Shown here: positions 1 to 8,839 of the stretch, piece by piece
Layout of the letters: each line of letters begins with the position of its first letter
How positions within the stretch are numbered: the first letter of the stretch is position 1
DNA from: Bradyrhizobium ivorense
GTDB taxonomy: Bacteria; Pseudomonadota; Alphaproteobacteria; Rhizobiales; Xanthobacteraceae
Assembly (NCBI RefSeq): GCF_900696085.1
Contig: NZ_CAADFC020000011.1
Span: 342,007-406,006, forward strand
Length of the DNA: 64,000 bases
Reading direction: 5' to 3'
Notes under the pieces: generated by a model
The model's database searches: none
What the model was told of the DNA's origin: nothing
The model's input: only the letters and a program-made list of their open reading frames with translations
Program-made: the position numbers and the translations under genes

Positions 1-105
1 AAAGTCTCAGTTGGAAGCGACAGTCGTAAAGGACCGTCCGGCGCACCAGACACAGCATCGCCTGACAGGTGCAAGATCACAGGCGAGCCCGGAGGCGCAC
101 GTCAA

Positions 106-306
106 TCAGCCAACCCGAAGATCCTCAGCTGAGGTCTTGCCCGAGCGCCCGGCCTTGATCTCGTAACTGACCCGAGCCCCCTCTTCGAGGGTGGCGTAGC
201 CGGCCTTTTCCACGGCGCTGATGTGCACGAAGACATCGGCACTTCCGTCGTCCGGCCGAATAAAGCCATAACCTTTGCTGGAATTGAACCACTTTACAAT
301 ACCCAT
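106..306 (-). CDS. Cold-shock domain protein (CspA family)
   Basis: A 66-residue single cold-shock domain, a family that binds single-stranded nucleic acid and acts as an RNA chaperone. RNP1-like KGYGFIRPDD and RNP2-like VFVHISAVE are both visible, with the usual MGIVKWFN opening. The start was set at the ATG at 306 because the family begins with this motif; the longer reading adds 25 residues unlike the family. The length is normal. It is a monocistronic minus-strand gene. The assignment is secure; the physiological role (cold, stationary phase or symbiosis) cannot be told from sequence. Confidence 0.93.
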   Translation of the reverse strand: MGIVKWFNSSKGYGFIRPDDGSADVFVHISAVEKAGYATLEEGARVSYEIKAGRSGKTSAEDLRVG

Positions 307-523
307 CGCCACGGCGGCATCTCCATCAGTGAACCTTCGTGATCTAGCGAAGAGTCTCGCAGCCATCAAGGTGGGCGGCAAAAAGACGCCCGTCCGCTGC
401 GGAAGTCACGTCCGCGACTTTTTTTGCCCGATGACTGAGGTGCTGCCCCTTTTGTGCGGCGGCCGACAACAAGACTCTGATGTCGGAGATCCTCGCTTCA
501 GGTGGCGGGATTCCGCATGCGAC

Positions 524-2152
524 TCAATCATCGCGCGCCACCTGGTCACAGGAGAGCCGCAGAGCCGACGACGTAGCATTTGCATCCGGAGCCGAGTTGA
601 AGCGAATGCTGCGGTCCCCCTTGCAGAACCAGGCGACGGCAAACTCCTTTGCGCAACCCGGAGCAGGATCAGCAATCCGCGCCATCTCTGCACGAAACGT
701 ACACTCGCTCTTACCATTACACGCTTCTGCAAGCGCATCCGTGGTGTTGCCGCGCGCTGACATCCAGCGGCAATTGCCGCCATACGTTCCGGAAACGACC
801 GAAATACCCGATTGCGTGATGGCATCTCCGGTCGCATTCCGCAGTGCATACGCGGCCGCCGCACCAACAAGAGCGGCAAAGCCGACAGTTCCCAATCGCA
901 CCAGGAGCCTGCGCTGTTCCGCCGAGGCCGCCTGATAGGCGCCGCGAATTCGCCTGCGGGCCGGCACCTCGAAGCCGAAATGCAACAGGATCGCGGCGCA
1001 AGTCGCCAGGGCGAAAGCAAGAGCGAACGCACCGAGATGGCCAAGCAGTTGGCTCGCCGTTTCCCAACGCACCACCGGAAAACGCCGGAAGATGATGATG
1101 TGTATAAGATAGAGGGCAAAGCTGGCCTCGCCCAGAAAGACAAGCCACCTTGCGGACAACAGCCGTCCTGCAGTGCTGGCGGGCTGAGCCGCGGCGACAA
1201 CGATGAGCGCAACCGGCGCCGCCAGAGCGATATTGTTGCGTGCAATATCGAACAGGCTCATGGAAACCCCAAATGCCGGCTTGTGGGCGGTAAACCAGAA
1301 CACCCAACCGATCGTGCCGACGCCAACAAGCGTCGCGATGTCGAGCAGAGCGCGAGACGGTCTGAAATCCTGCGCCGACCACACTTCATGGAGCCGCGCC
1401 AGGCAACAGCCCAGAACAAACTCCCACACCCTGCAAAACGGCGAAAAGTAAACGATCCAGAGAATCAACGTGTTCTTCCAGTTCGGCAGAGCCGCCTCCG
1501 CCCCGTAGGCATGAAGCGCAAACAGGTTGATGCGGCCCTGCAGCATGCGCACGGCAAGGTCAATGCCAAGCTCGATTGCGACCGCTCCAATGGCGCACAA
1601 AATCGCAGCCGGCGCAGTTCTGATTCGCACAAGGAGAGGGCAAACGAGAGGAAAAACGAGATAGAAGAACCATTCGGTGCTCACTGACCAGGAGACGATG
1701 CCGACCTCCTCGTACTGCCAGACCGGCGCAACACCAGCAACATTTGCGAAAAACCAGCTTTGCACCATCCCGAGTTGAAACGGGACAAGGTGCGCTGAGA
1801 ATCCTTCGGCCGGCGCCTTGGTTCCGAGAAGCCACGGCCAGACCATCGGTCCAGTCAGTAATTCGACGAGGAAGAGAACAACAAACAGAGGATAGATTCG
1901 CGCTATGCGCGCCACGAGAAAGTCCGGGATCGCTTTCCGCGGGCTGCTCACAATCGAGCTGCCATAGTTATACTGAATGACAAAACCACTCAGCGTGAAG
2001 AAGACGGACATCCCGAGCAGGCCCAGTGTCCCGATGCTGATATCGAGTGCGAGACTCGGTCCCTGCAGGAAAAGGCTGCCGCCGTGAGACAAGGCTACCG
2101 CTGCTGCCGCGACAAACCGGATGCCGGTCAGCGCGGGTATCTGCTTAACCAT
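524..2152 (-). CDS. Acyltransferase-3 membrane protein with C-terminal lectin-like domain
   Basis: A 542-residue protein. Residues about 1-410 are an acyltransferase family 3 (OafA/YrhL-like) domain with roughly ten hydrophobic segments, opening with PALTGIRFVAAAAVALSH, whose His is the family's usual catalytic candidate. Such enzymes O-acylate surface polysaccharides or other glycans at the inner membrane. After the last membrane segment a Cys-rich tail follows (about 450-535) with GTYGGNCRWMSARGN, CNGKSECTF and DPAPGCAKEFAVAWFC. That pattern resembles the SUEL/rhamnose-binding lectin-like domain found in some bacterial proteins. The tail would lie outside the membrane and could hold a glycan. 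No clear ribosome binding site precedes the ATG, so the start is less certain than the product. Confidence 0.82.
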   Translation of the reverse strand: MVKQIPALTGIRFVAAAAVALSHGGSLFLQGPSLALDISIGTLGLLGMSVFFTLSGFVIQYNYGSSIVSSPRKAIPDFLVARIARIYPLFVVLFLVELLTGPMVWPWLLGTKAPAEGFSAHLVPFQLGMVQSWFFANVAGVAPVWQYEEVGIVSWSVSTEWFFYLVFPLVCPLLVRIRTAPAAILCAIGAVAIELGIDLAVRMLQGRINLFALHAYGAEAALPNWKNTLILWIVYFSPFCRVWEFVLGCCLARLHEVWSAQDFRPSRALLDIATLVGVGTIGWVFWFTAHKPAFGVSMSLFDIARNNIALAAPVALIVVAAAQPASTAGRLLSARWLVFLGEASFALYLIHIIIFRRFPVVRWETASQLLGHLGAFALAFALATCAAILLHFGFEVPARRRIRGAYQAASAEQRRLLVRLGTVGFAALVGAAAAYALRNATGDAITQSGISVVSGTYGGNCRWMSARGNTTDALAEACNGKSECTFRAEMARIADPAPGCAKEFAVAWFCKGDRSIRFNSAPDANATSSALRLSCDQVARDD

Positions 2153-2241
2153 CGATGTCGCTCGTCATTTGCGAGGTGGGTACAAATCCTGGCGATCGAT
2201 GGCACCAAAGGCACGCAGGACAGAACGCGAGCGGCAAGGAG

Positions 2242-2279
2242 GGCTGATCGCATGGCGCGAGCGCGCCATGCCATCAGCC
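2242..2279. repeat. 38-bp near-perfect palindrome
   Basis: Two 18-base arms (2242-2259 and 2262-2279) are complementary except at one position (2249/2272), with only AG between them. The inner arms read GCATGGCGCG and CGCGCCATGC. As RNA this would be a very stable hairpin with no U run, so it is not a standard terminator. It lies about 90 bases upstream of the acyltransferase start. It could be a protein-binding site or a REP-like element. Confidence 0.6.
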
Positions 2280-2839
2280 AAACTCCTTCGGAAGCTCAAA
2301 TCCGTCATCAGAGCGCCCGCGCAGCTTATTGGAAAGCCGGCTGGCGCTGAAACTCCGCCTTCTGGTAGGGCTACTCGGATTTAAGGCCCATATTCCGACC
2401 TGCTCCGGTCCAAGCTACGGGTCCAATCCCTGCCATGCTTGAGCCGCCAGTGTCTCACCGAAGGCTTTTCTGAATGGGTCGTAGCAAGCCGACCCGCTTC
2501 CTCTGCGAACGGAAGTTGGGGCGCAAGGTGTCCGATGAAAGTCCAGCTCGGAGCAAGTCGCTGTTATTCGTGGCGGGCAGCCTCACAACGGGTCCATACG
2601 CCAGATCAGCTCCGTTTGCGAGAAAGCGCAAAGGCTATCATCAGCCAGCCGCAAGGGGTTTCATATGCAGCAGTGGACCGCACAAAGTATCGATCCTCAT
2701 GGCACTCCTTGCGACGAGGTCCATCCCACCAACCGGACCAAGGCACCTTAGGGTGAGATCGCGACAGCTGAACCCATCGCGAAGGCGCGCAACTATTGAG
2801 CCGACCGGACAGTCACTCCGAGCCGCGCGTTCAATCTTT

Positions 2840-2856
2840 TTGACAGCGACTGTCAA
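2840..2856. promoter_or_regulatory. Palindrome containing a TTGACA hexamer
   Basis: TTGACAG, three bases, CTGTCAA form a perfect 7+3+7 dyad about 104 bases upstream of the short ORF at 2960. The left half is a consensus -35 hexamer, but I see no good -10 box 16-18 bases downstream. It may be an operator over the promoter of the peptide-TPR-MFS genes. This is a pattern observation only. Confidence 0.3.
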
Positions 2857-2959
2857 GGAATCTCGCTGCGGATTGGTAGAGCAATTCATTATTATTGTCC
2901 TGCACGACTGGCCGCGCTTTCGCTTCGGCCTGGCGTGCCAGAGAAGGAAAGGACATGTG

Positions 2960-3028
2960 ATGAAAAAGAAGATCGCTGAGATCAAGACCACGATCCGCAC
3001 CACCACTCCGTACACGGGTACGCTCTAG
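2960..3028 (+). CDS. 22-residue Thr-rich peptide (precursor or leader peptide candidate)
   Basis: A 22-codon ORF starting MKKKIAEIK, followed by a Thr-rich half (TTIRTTTPYTGTL). Seven of 22 residues are Thr and three are Ile. AAGGAAAGGA sits 5-7 bases before the ATG, a good ribosome binding site. The stop is about 50 bases before a strong intrinsic terminator, beyond which lies the TPR gene. There are two readings. (a) It is a short precursor of a secreted or modified peptide, with the terminator giving excess precursor, as in the microcin C mccA-mccB arrangement. (b) It is a leader peptide controlling attenuation, like Thr/Ile-rich ThrL. The Lys-rich start and absence of Cys rule out a disulfide or classical lanthionine peptide. 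I do not recognise the peptide itself. Confidence 0.5.
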   Translation: MKKKIAEIKTTIRTTTPYTGTL

Positions 3029-3077
3029 GTTGGTGCGACGGATGAATGAATCTACCTGATGAGAGCATAGCGGCATT

Positions 3078-3109
3078 GGAGGGTGGTCGTTTCGACCACC
3101 CTCTTTTTT
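3078..3109 (+). terminator. Strong intrinsic terminator between short ORF and TPR gene
   Basis: An 11-bp perfect stem (GAGGGTGGTCG at 3079-3089, CGACCACCCTC at 3093-3103) with a TTT loop is followed by six T. It sits 50 bases after the short ORF and 22 bases before the TPR start, so it must limit expression of the downstream genes unless read through. The Thr codons of the short ORF (2999-3009, ACCACCACTCC) can pair with the 5' side of the stem (3078-3087, GGAGGGTGGT) with one bulged base, so a competing anti-terminator is possible. Confidence 0.85.
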
Positions 3110-3130
3110 GTGACAATTCGGGAGAGTAAT

Positions 3131-5371
3131 ATGGTTGATTTGATCCAGCAGCGCGTGCTTTCAGCCATATCAGCATCCGTCGAACTCAGTCCCATCACGA
3201 TTTTGAAGGCGGAAGCGGGTATGACACCGGTGCCGACGATCAAATCGGCACTCGCGAGCTCTCATTTCAACATCTTGATCAGCGATGGCGACTGGCGGAC
3301 CGGCGGCTATCTTGCCGGGCTGCAAACACTCATCGACGGCGAACTGAGCTGGGCCAAAGAAAATAGGCCAAAACTGGTTGAGGCGGCACAACAATCCCTG
3401 AAGCGGCTGTTCCCTCTCCTAGACAGCGACGCCTTCACCGTGCCGAAAGATCTCACCAATACCTCGAGCAAGGAGGAGCGTACCCGGTTCTATCATCATG
3501 AATATCAAAATAAGCTCCTGGTCGGGCTAGCCGAATTCCTGATCAACTGTGTCAAACAGCGCAACGAGCGTCACATCATTGTCATCGACCGGGCGGCTGC
3601 CCTGTCCGGCTCGGCCAGGAACCTGATCAAGCTGCTCGTCAGGCTGGATGACGATGGACGGCTGTTTCGGTTCGTTCTGATCGATTATGAGCAACGCCTT
3701 TATTTCCCGGACGCCAGCGAAGTTCATTTCGGCAGATATAGCTCGCAAGAGCTGGGGCCAACCTTTGATCCGGATCTCGCCCCGGAGAAGCACCGGCAGA
3801 TCTATGAGGCAAGTGGCGGCAATCCGTTGATTGCAGAGGCTTTAAGCAAATGCGCAGCCGCCGGATTGCCGGTCATCGGCTATCTCGACCCGGTCGCAAT
3901 CGTGGACCTCTATCTGGCCGGTCTCGATACCGGGGAACGCCACGTTCTTCTCAAATCGTACATCGAATCCAACTGCACGACGACTGATCTGATCGCCCAA
4001 CGAAACTATGCAATTTTCGAGCAGGCGACCGCAGATCATCTGCACGAGCAGCTGCACCAGGCCTGCCTGGAGCGTTATCTGGCGGGCAAGGCACCTCTCG
4101 TCATGCTTCATGCGCTATCGATACGGGACAAGCACAAGCGTCTGGAACTGCTTGCAGAACCAAGTCAGATCCTCCAGAGCATTGGCCTCTACGATCTCTG
4201 GTTTGGCTACTTCGGAGAACTTTTCGCCGACCCCGCGCTTCGCACCTACGGCTCCGGGGATGCTAGCGTGAATGCCGCCTTCATCAACGCGGCTTTTGTG
4301 CTGTACTCACTGGGCTGCGGGCGGGTGTCGGTTCCCTATCTGGATGAATTCTACAAAACCTTCCCAAAGAGCCGATACACGCCAACGGTTCTCTATGCCC
4401 AATCAATGACGTATGCACGCTATCAGCAACCGGTCAACCTCACGCTGGCCGAAGAGTACGCGTTACGGAACCTGGAGACCATCGAGCGGGATTTCAGGGA
4501 GCACGAAAAGTACGATTACATCAAGGTGTTTGCAGAGAACGCCTATGCTTACATCAAGGCCAAACAGCAGAAGTACGGCGAAGCCCTCGCCTTTTGCGCC
4601 GAAGGCCTTGGTAAGATGCTCAAGGCGTATGGCGACGAGCGCTTCAAGCTTCACCAATCGATTCTGATCTACAATACCAGTCAGGTCTATGAACTCATCG
4701 ACGAACTTTCTCGGGCTGAGAAGCAGTTGCGTGAGGCCATTGCGTATGATCCCTACTATGGAGAGTATCACAACGACCTGGGCAACCTGCTTTCGAAAGT
4801 GGCTGGAAGGGAGGCTGAGGCTTTGGAGGCCTATGCGCGCGCCATTGAACTTTGCCCACCCTATTATGAGGCTCATCTGAACAGGGCCGCACTTCGCAAC
4901 AGGATGGGAGATACCGCAGGGGTGCTCGCCGATCTCGACAGGACACTTGTCATCAAGCCAAACGAATGGCGAGCTCATTTCGAGAAGGGCAACGTCTTGA
5001 TGCGGCAAGATAGGCCGAAAGCTGCTCTGGAGTCCTATCTGGCGGCGGCCGAAATCAATTCCAAAAACGCCGACTTGCAAAGCAATCTTGGCCTTGCCTA
5101 TTCCGAGCTCGGTAGGGCGAGCGTTAGCATCGCACACTATCTTCGAGCCCTGGAACTCAATCCTTGGCATGCGCCGACGCACAACAATCTCGCCATCGAG
5201 TACTTCAACGAGGGCCGGCCAGATATGTCATTGAACCATGCGACCGTGGCTGTCGAGATCGGGGAAGATCCAGACTACCTCCTCACCCGCGAGCACATCG
5301 AGAAAAGCCTGCAAGCTGACCTGGCTTCGCGGCGGGACCGAGCTTCTGCATCTTCCGCGAAGCCTGTGTGA
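3131..5371 (+). CDS. Large TPR protein with degenerate STAND/AAA-like ATPase region
   Basis: 746 residues, starting at an ATG with GGAGAG just upstream; the longer frame would run back into the terminator. Residues about 25-240 look like an AAA/STAND NTPase fold: NILISDGDWRTGG where a P-loop would be, HIIVIDRAAALSG like a Walker B strand, and FRFVLIDYEQ like a sensor strand. No GxxxxGK[ST] is present, so nucleotide binding is doubtful. The C-terminal half (about 470-730) has at least five tetratricopeptide repeats, for example AEALEAYARAIELCPPYYEA and SIAHYLRALELNPWHAP. There is no signal peptide or membrane segment, so it is probably cytoplasmic and binds another protein or peptide. It follows a tiny Thr-rich ORF and a terminator and precedes an MFS transporter. 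The function is unknown; the TPR call is secure. Confidence 0.85.
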   Translation: MVDLIQQRVLSAISASVELSPITILKAEAGMTPVPTIKSALASSHFNILISDGDWRTGGYLAGLQTLIDGELSWAKENRPKLVEAAQQSLKRLFPLLDSDAFTVPKDLTNTSSKEERTRFYHHEYQNKLLVGLAEFLINCVKQRNERHIIVIDRAAALSGSARNLIKLLVRLDDDGRLFRFVLIDYEQRLYFPDASEVHFGRYSSQELGPTFDPDLAPEKHRQIYEASGGNPLIAEALSKCAAAGLPVIGYLDPVAIVDLYLAGLDTGERHVLLKSYIESNCTTTDLIAQRNYAIFEQATADHLHEQLHQACLERYLAGKAPLVMLHALSIRDKHKRLELLAEPSQILQSIGLYDLWFGYFGELFADPALRTYGSGDASVNAAFINAAFVLYSLGCGRVSVPYLDEFYKTFPKSRYTPTVLYAQSMTYARYQQPVNLTLAEEYALRNLETIERDFREHEKYDYIKVFAENAYAYIKAKQQKYGEALAFCAEGLGKMLKAYGDERFKLHQSILIYNTSQVYELIDELSRAEKQLREAIAYDPYYGEYHNDLGNLLSKVAGREAEALEAYARAIELCPPYYEAHLNRAALRNRMGDTAGVLADLDRTLVIKPNEWRAHFEKGNVLMRQDRPKAALESYLAAAEINSKNADLQSNLGLAYSELGRASVSIAHYLRALELNPWHAPTHNNLAIEYFNEGRPDMSLNHATVAVEIGEDPDYLLTREHIEKSLQADLASRRDRASASSAKPV

Positions 5372-5730
5372 GCTCTCGGCTCATGGCACTCTTGTCATCG
5401 AGCCCGAGCGGCGTGCGAAGGGATCGCTAAGGACATGGTCGCTGCACCTCAAAGCTCCGGCGGGGTCTAGCGGATGCTGCTGCGGCAAGCGCTGCAACTC
5501 AGGCTGACCGGCAAAGCAACCGCCTTGGCCGGCATAGTCGCCAATGACCGAAAACCACTTGGAGGTACTGGGAGGCAGTTAGGTAAGTTGCCTTTTGCCA
5601 AGCCGTCCTATTGCGAGAGCGTACGTCGTGGCTTGCGGAGCTCATCGCACCGATGTCGCGTCACAAGACCAATGCCATGCGCCTTCCCTTCTGAGTCAAG
5701 CGCTATGATCCTCGATGAGCTAAGTCAACA
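5372..5730 (+). other. Spacer between TPR and MFS genes
   Basis: 359 bases. No reading frame here has family features, and no terminator is obvious, so co-transcription of the two genes is possible but not shown. Confidence 0.4.
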
Positions 5731-6909
5731 ATGAGCGGGGCGCGCACACGCCAGTTCGTCTATCTCTCGCATTTGATCATTCAGATTGGCGGCTGGGCGT
5801 TCCGTATCGGCATCCTGATCGGCCTTCTGCAATCCGGCATGAGCGCCGCGGGCCTCGGCATTGCGGTCACTTTTGCGCCGATCATGCTTGGCAGCCTCTT
5901 CCTGTCGCCGCTGGTCGACCGAGGTGATCCAAGCTCAGCCATGATGATCGTCAATGCGGTTCGGATATGCGCGCTGCTCGCCATCTTCGGCGCCAAGGAC
6001 GCCGATTCATTTCAGAGCTTTGCCGCAATGGCCACCCTGAGCCTTGTCCAGCCCGTCTATTTGTCCGCAGAGGTTGCTTTCTTTCGTCGTATCACATCGG
6101 AAGAAGGCATGATCTCGGTGCTGCGCAATATCGCCAATATCGACTGGCTCACCTATCTGCTCGGAATGTTGGCAGGGGCCATGCTGTCCGATCAATTGCA
6201 CTTGCCTGGCGTTTTAGCCTTCAACATGTCGGCGATCATCCTGTCCTTGATTGTGCTCCTTGGCATCAAGCAGCAGTTCAGAAGGACGCCAGCAGTGCTT
6301 GAAGCGCGGCCTTCGGGAACCGTCCTGGACTTGGCACCGCTCTATCCTGCATTCCTGGCTGTCTTTCTGCTCAACCTCGGCGCCGGCATCATCAACGTCT
6401 ATCCTGCGATACATGCCACGGCTGACGGGGTTCTCGACAAAAGCGTTCTGTTGACGATCGTCATGACGAACGGCGTTTTTGCCTTGCTGGGTGCTCTAGC
6501 CGTAAAGCCGATTTACGAGCTGATCGGCGCTTTGCCAACCATCGCCGGGGCAGCAGTGCTGCTTGCGGCATGCCTTGTAATGATGTCACTCGATGCAGGT
6601 CTGCCCGTGGTGGTCGCATCCAGCAGCGCAATGCTTGGTTTCGGCCAGATATTTGCGGCTGCCGCTCACGGGTACATGGTGTCCTCAGTGTCTCCCGACC
6701 GGGCCGGTCGCCTTTCCGGGTTATTTCAATGTTGCACCTATAGCGGCGTTGCGGGAAATGGCATCGCTTTGTCGTTTCTAGGTAATAGGCTTGCTCTCGG
6801 CACGATCGTTCTCCTATGCGCGGCGAGCGCATTTGTTGCCTTTGCCGTTGCGACTTTCGCGGTGGTCCGGTCAAGGGATTCTCAAGCTTCGTGTCCTGCC
6901 GATCGCTAG
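5731..6909 (+). CDS. MFS transporter
   Basis: 392 residues with about 11-12 hydrophobic segments and short loops, the usual size for a major facilitator superfamily exporter. There is a charged turn after helix 2 (SPLVDRGDPSS) where MFS proteins have the motif A loop, and a similar one after helix 8. No substrate motif is recognised. The ribosome binding site before the ATG at 5731 is weak, so the start is tentative. Position downstream of the short peptide and TPR gene suggests it exports the product of that system, by analogy with MFS exporters in short-peptide antibiotic clusters. That link is inference. Confidence 0.85.
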   Translation: MSGARTRQFVYLSHLIIQIGGWAFRIGILIGLLQSGMSAAGLGIAVTFAPIMLGSLFLSPLVDRGDPSSAMMIVNAVRICALLAIFGAKDADSFQSFAAMATLSLVQPVYLSAEVAFFRRITSEEGMISVLRNIANIDWLTYLLGMLAGAMLSDQLHLPGVLAFNMSAIILSLIVLLGIKQQFRRTPAVLEARPSGTVLDLAPLYPAFLAVFLLNLGAGIINVYPAIHATADGVLDKSVLLTIVMTNGVFALLGALAVKPIYELIGALPTIAGAAVLLAACLVMMSLDAGLPVVVASSSAMLGFGQIFAAAAHGYMVSSVSPDRAGRLSGLFQCCTYSGVAGNGIALSFLGNRLALGTIVLLCAASAFVAFAVATFAVVRSRDSQASCPADR

Positions 6910-6925
6910 ATCAGGGATCCACACC

Positions 6926-7351
6926 ATGCCATGGGATCAGCTATTCCTGTTAGAACGTCCCTTTGCAGATCCGGCCTTGCCGGGGCGACAATTCTATTGC
7001 TGGCAATGCTTGCTATTGGACGGGTTGCTGTCCGCATTTCCAAGTCGCGCTGCTAGGCTCGACGTTCGTCGGATTTCATGGGCGAGGCCACGAGCCGCGC
7101 TCATCGAGAGGCTTGGGCGGGGTCATCAGTCCGCGCCGGTTCTGATTCTGGAGAAAGAAAGCCCTTTACCAGAGCATGCGAAGTACGCGAACGGGCTCGC
7201 CTATGTCGACGATGTGTTTGCAATCCTTGATCTTCTGGCTGCGCGCCACGGATTTCCGGCGCCTTACCCCTCGAGCAGTCGGCATCTTATAGCCCATGAT
7301 GGTCATCAACGACTTGACGTCAGCAGTCGCCGATCGGGCAGCTTTGATTGA
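6926..7351 (+). CDS. DUF3088 family protein
   Basis: 141 residues. The order DQLFLLERPFADPALPG, FYCWQC, then ALIERLGRGHQSAPVLILE and ending RHGFPAPYPSS matches the DUF3088 family as I know it. The Cys25-x-x-Cys28 pair near the first helix is thioredoxin-like. The start was set at the ATG at 6926, 17 bases after the MFS stop, giving the family's usual beginning; earlier in-frame starts lie inside the MFS gene. The last 20 residues look like a read-through extension, and the gene overlaps the convergent LysR gene by 46 bases. The function is unknown. Its spacing places it in the same transcript as the MFS gene. Confidence 0.7.
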   Translation: MPWDQLFLLERPFADPALPGRQFYCWQCLLLDGLLSAFPSRAARLDVRRISWARPRAALIERLGRGHQSAPVLILEKESPLPEHAKYANGLAYVDDVFAILDLLAARHGFPAPYPSSSRHLIAHDGHQRLDVSSRRSGSFD

Positions 7352-8277
7352 GCGGCTTGCTTGATCTGCCAAGTTGGAGCCCCGAATGGCGATGGCTGAT
7401 GATCCTGGCTCAGTATGTCTGACAGCGCCCAGCGCTCAAACCGTTCGACAGCCGCGTTATTTCGCGCGTTCCCATTGACAAATATGTAGATTGAGCGATT
7501 GACCGGAACAAAGCCAAATGGAGCTACAAGTTCTCCTTTCTCAAGGTTGCTTCTTACCAGAATTTGCGAGGATATTGCGGCCCCCAGCCCACTTTTTGCC
7601 GCCTCCATGGCCAAGGAAAATGTATCGAACACGACCTTGCGCGTTTCCTGCAAGCATATTGCAGCTGCGCTGGCCCATTCGCTCCAGGCGTCCAGCCTGT
7701 CGGCCTCGTGCAACAGAGGGACAGACAGAATATCTTCCGGGCTTTTGATCGCCTCGAGCGTAGCAGGCGCACAGACTGGGCCAATCATCTCATTTGAAGT
7801 GTGCATCTCGCGAACGGAGAGCGGCCGCTTCAGCGGGCCGGCGACAAACAATACGTCCAACGCACCAACAGCGAGCGCGTCAAGATCGGCCTCGGTTTCA
7901 AAAACAAGGTCAATGTCCGGATAGAGTTTGCGAAACCGACCGATACGGGGCAACAGGCCGTGCGACAAAAATGTGGCTGAGCACCCGACCACCACGGAAC
8001 GTCCTGCATTGCGCCTTCGTAGCTCATAGCATCCCCTCTCGAGCATGGTGAACGCACTCGCACAGCTGCGCTTGAGCTGTTCGCCGTCGGATGTCAGGCG
8101 CACGCCCGAACTATGGCGCACGAATAGTCTCCTGCCGAACCAATCCTCAAGCAGGCGCATCTGGTAGCTTACCGCGCCGGTCGTCATATTTAGCCGCTCG
8201 GCCGCCCTTGAGAAACTTGGAAACTCGCTAACTGCCTCAAACAGATGGAGGCTTTTCAGGATCGGTAGCTTGCGCAT
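7306..8277 (-). CDS. LysR-type regulator (GcvA-like)
   Basis: 323 residues. An N-terminal winged HTH (about 6-65: LFEAVSEFPSFSRAAERLNM, TTGAVSYQMRLLEDWFG) is followed by an effector-binding domain of normal length. The opening MRKLPILKSLHLFEAVSE is typical of the GcvA/AmpR branch. AGGAAAG precedes the ATG. It faces and slightly overlaps the DUF3088 gene, so it may regulate that block, although LysR genes more often sit divergently from their targets. The ligand cannot be read from sequence. Confidence 0.9.
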   Translation of the reverse strand: MRKLPILKSLHLFEAVSEFPSFSRAAERLNMTTGAVSYQMRLLEDWFGRRLFVRHSSGVRLTSDGEQLKRSCASAFTMLERGCYELRRRNAGRSVVVGCSATFLSHGLLPRIGRFRKLYPDIDLVFETEADLDALAVGALDVLFVAGPLKRPLSVREMHTSNEMIGPVCAPATLEAIKSPEDILSVPLLHEADRLDAWSEWASAAAICLQETRKVVFDTFSLAMEAAKSGLGAAISSQILVRSNLEKGELVAPFGFVPVNRSIYIFVNGNARNNAAVERFERWALSDILSQDHQPSPFGAPTWQIKQAAQSKLPDRRLLTSSR

Positions 8278-8839
8278 CTTTCTTTCCTGCCTCTCACTGG
8301 GATCGCTGTTGTGGAGCCGTGCAGTGTGCAGCGATTTTCTCCCGCACCGACACCGTCATCGCTGACTGCCGGGACCGCGCACGACCGAGACCTCCTAGGT
8401 ATCGGCCTGTCACCGCGAGCTCAGCGACTTGGCCCCCTGCCCCAGCCGTTCGAGCAGCTATCGATCTAGGCATAACCCTTGAGATCCGGTGCCCCTGGCA
8501 CGGTTAGATTCCATATTCATTCGGCGCAGGGTTCATCGCCGCGCGAGTTCTCCCAAAAGCCAGAACGGAGCTTGAGATTTGGAATGCCAACTCGTGGGTC
8601 AATTTAGCTCATCAAAACGTTGACCTGTCATTGCAAGGCGCCTTGCCAGCCATATTGCATGACGAGCCGGAAATGCGGGATTGTGTTCGAACACCTCTTG
8701 CGCTGCGGGAACGCGTCCAGTTCCCCTTGAAATCTGCAGCATCTTGCCCGTTTGCCTGGTTCTGTGTATCGCCTCGATGAATTCCAGCTGACGGATGTGG
8801 TGACGTCGAGATCATGAATGGTCTGGAGCTTGCTTCGAT
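8278..8839. other. Gene-free spacer
   Basis: About 560 bases between the LysR start and the peptidase stop. I see no supported gene, RNA or terminator here. Confidence 0.4.

Larger units (their letters stand above)
2153..2958. other. Spacer upstream of the short Thr-rich ORF
   Basis: About 800 bases without a convincing gene. It holds two palindromes listed separately (2242-2279 and 2840-2856). A long reading frame here that runs into 3028 has no family features; only its last 22 codons, which have their own ribosome binding site, look usable. Confidence 0.5.

Noticed and set aside
812..1687. 291-codon plus-strand frame
   Set aside because: Antisense to the acyltransferase and composed of low-complexity Arg/Ser/Gln-rich sequence.
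2703..2720. TGGCAC followed by TTGC, like a sigma-54 promoter
   Set aside because: The GG and GC elements are eight bases apart, not the required ten.
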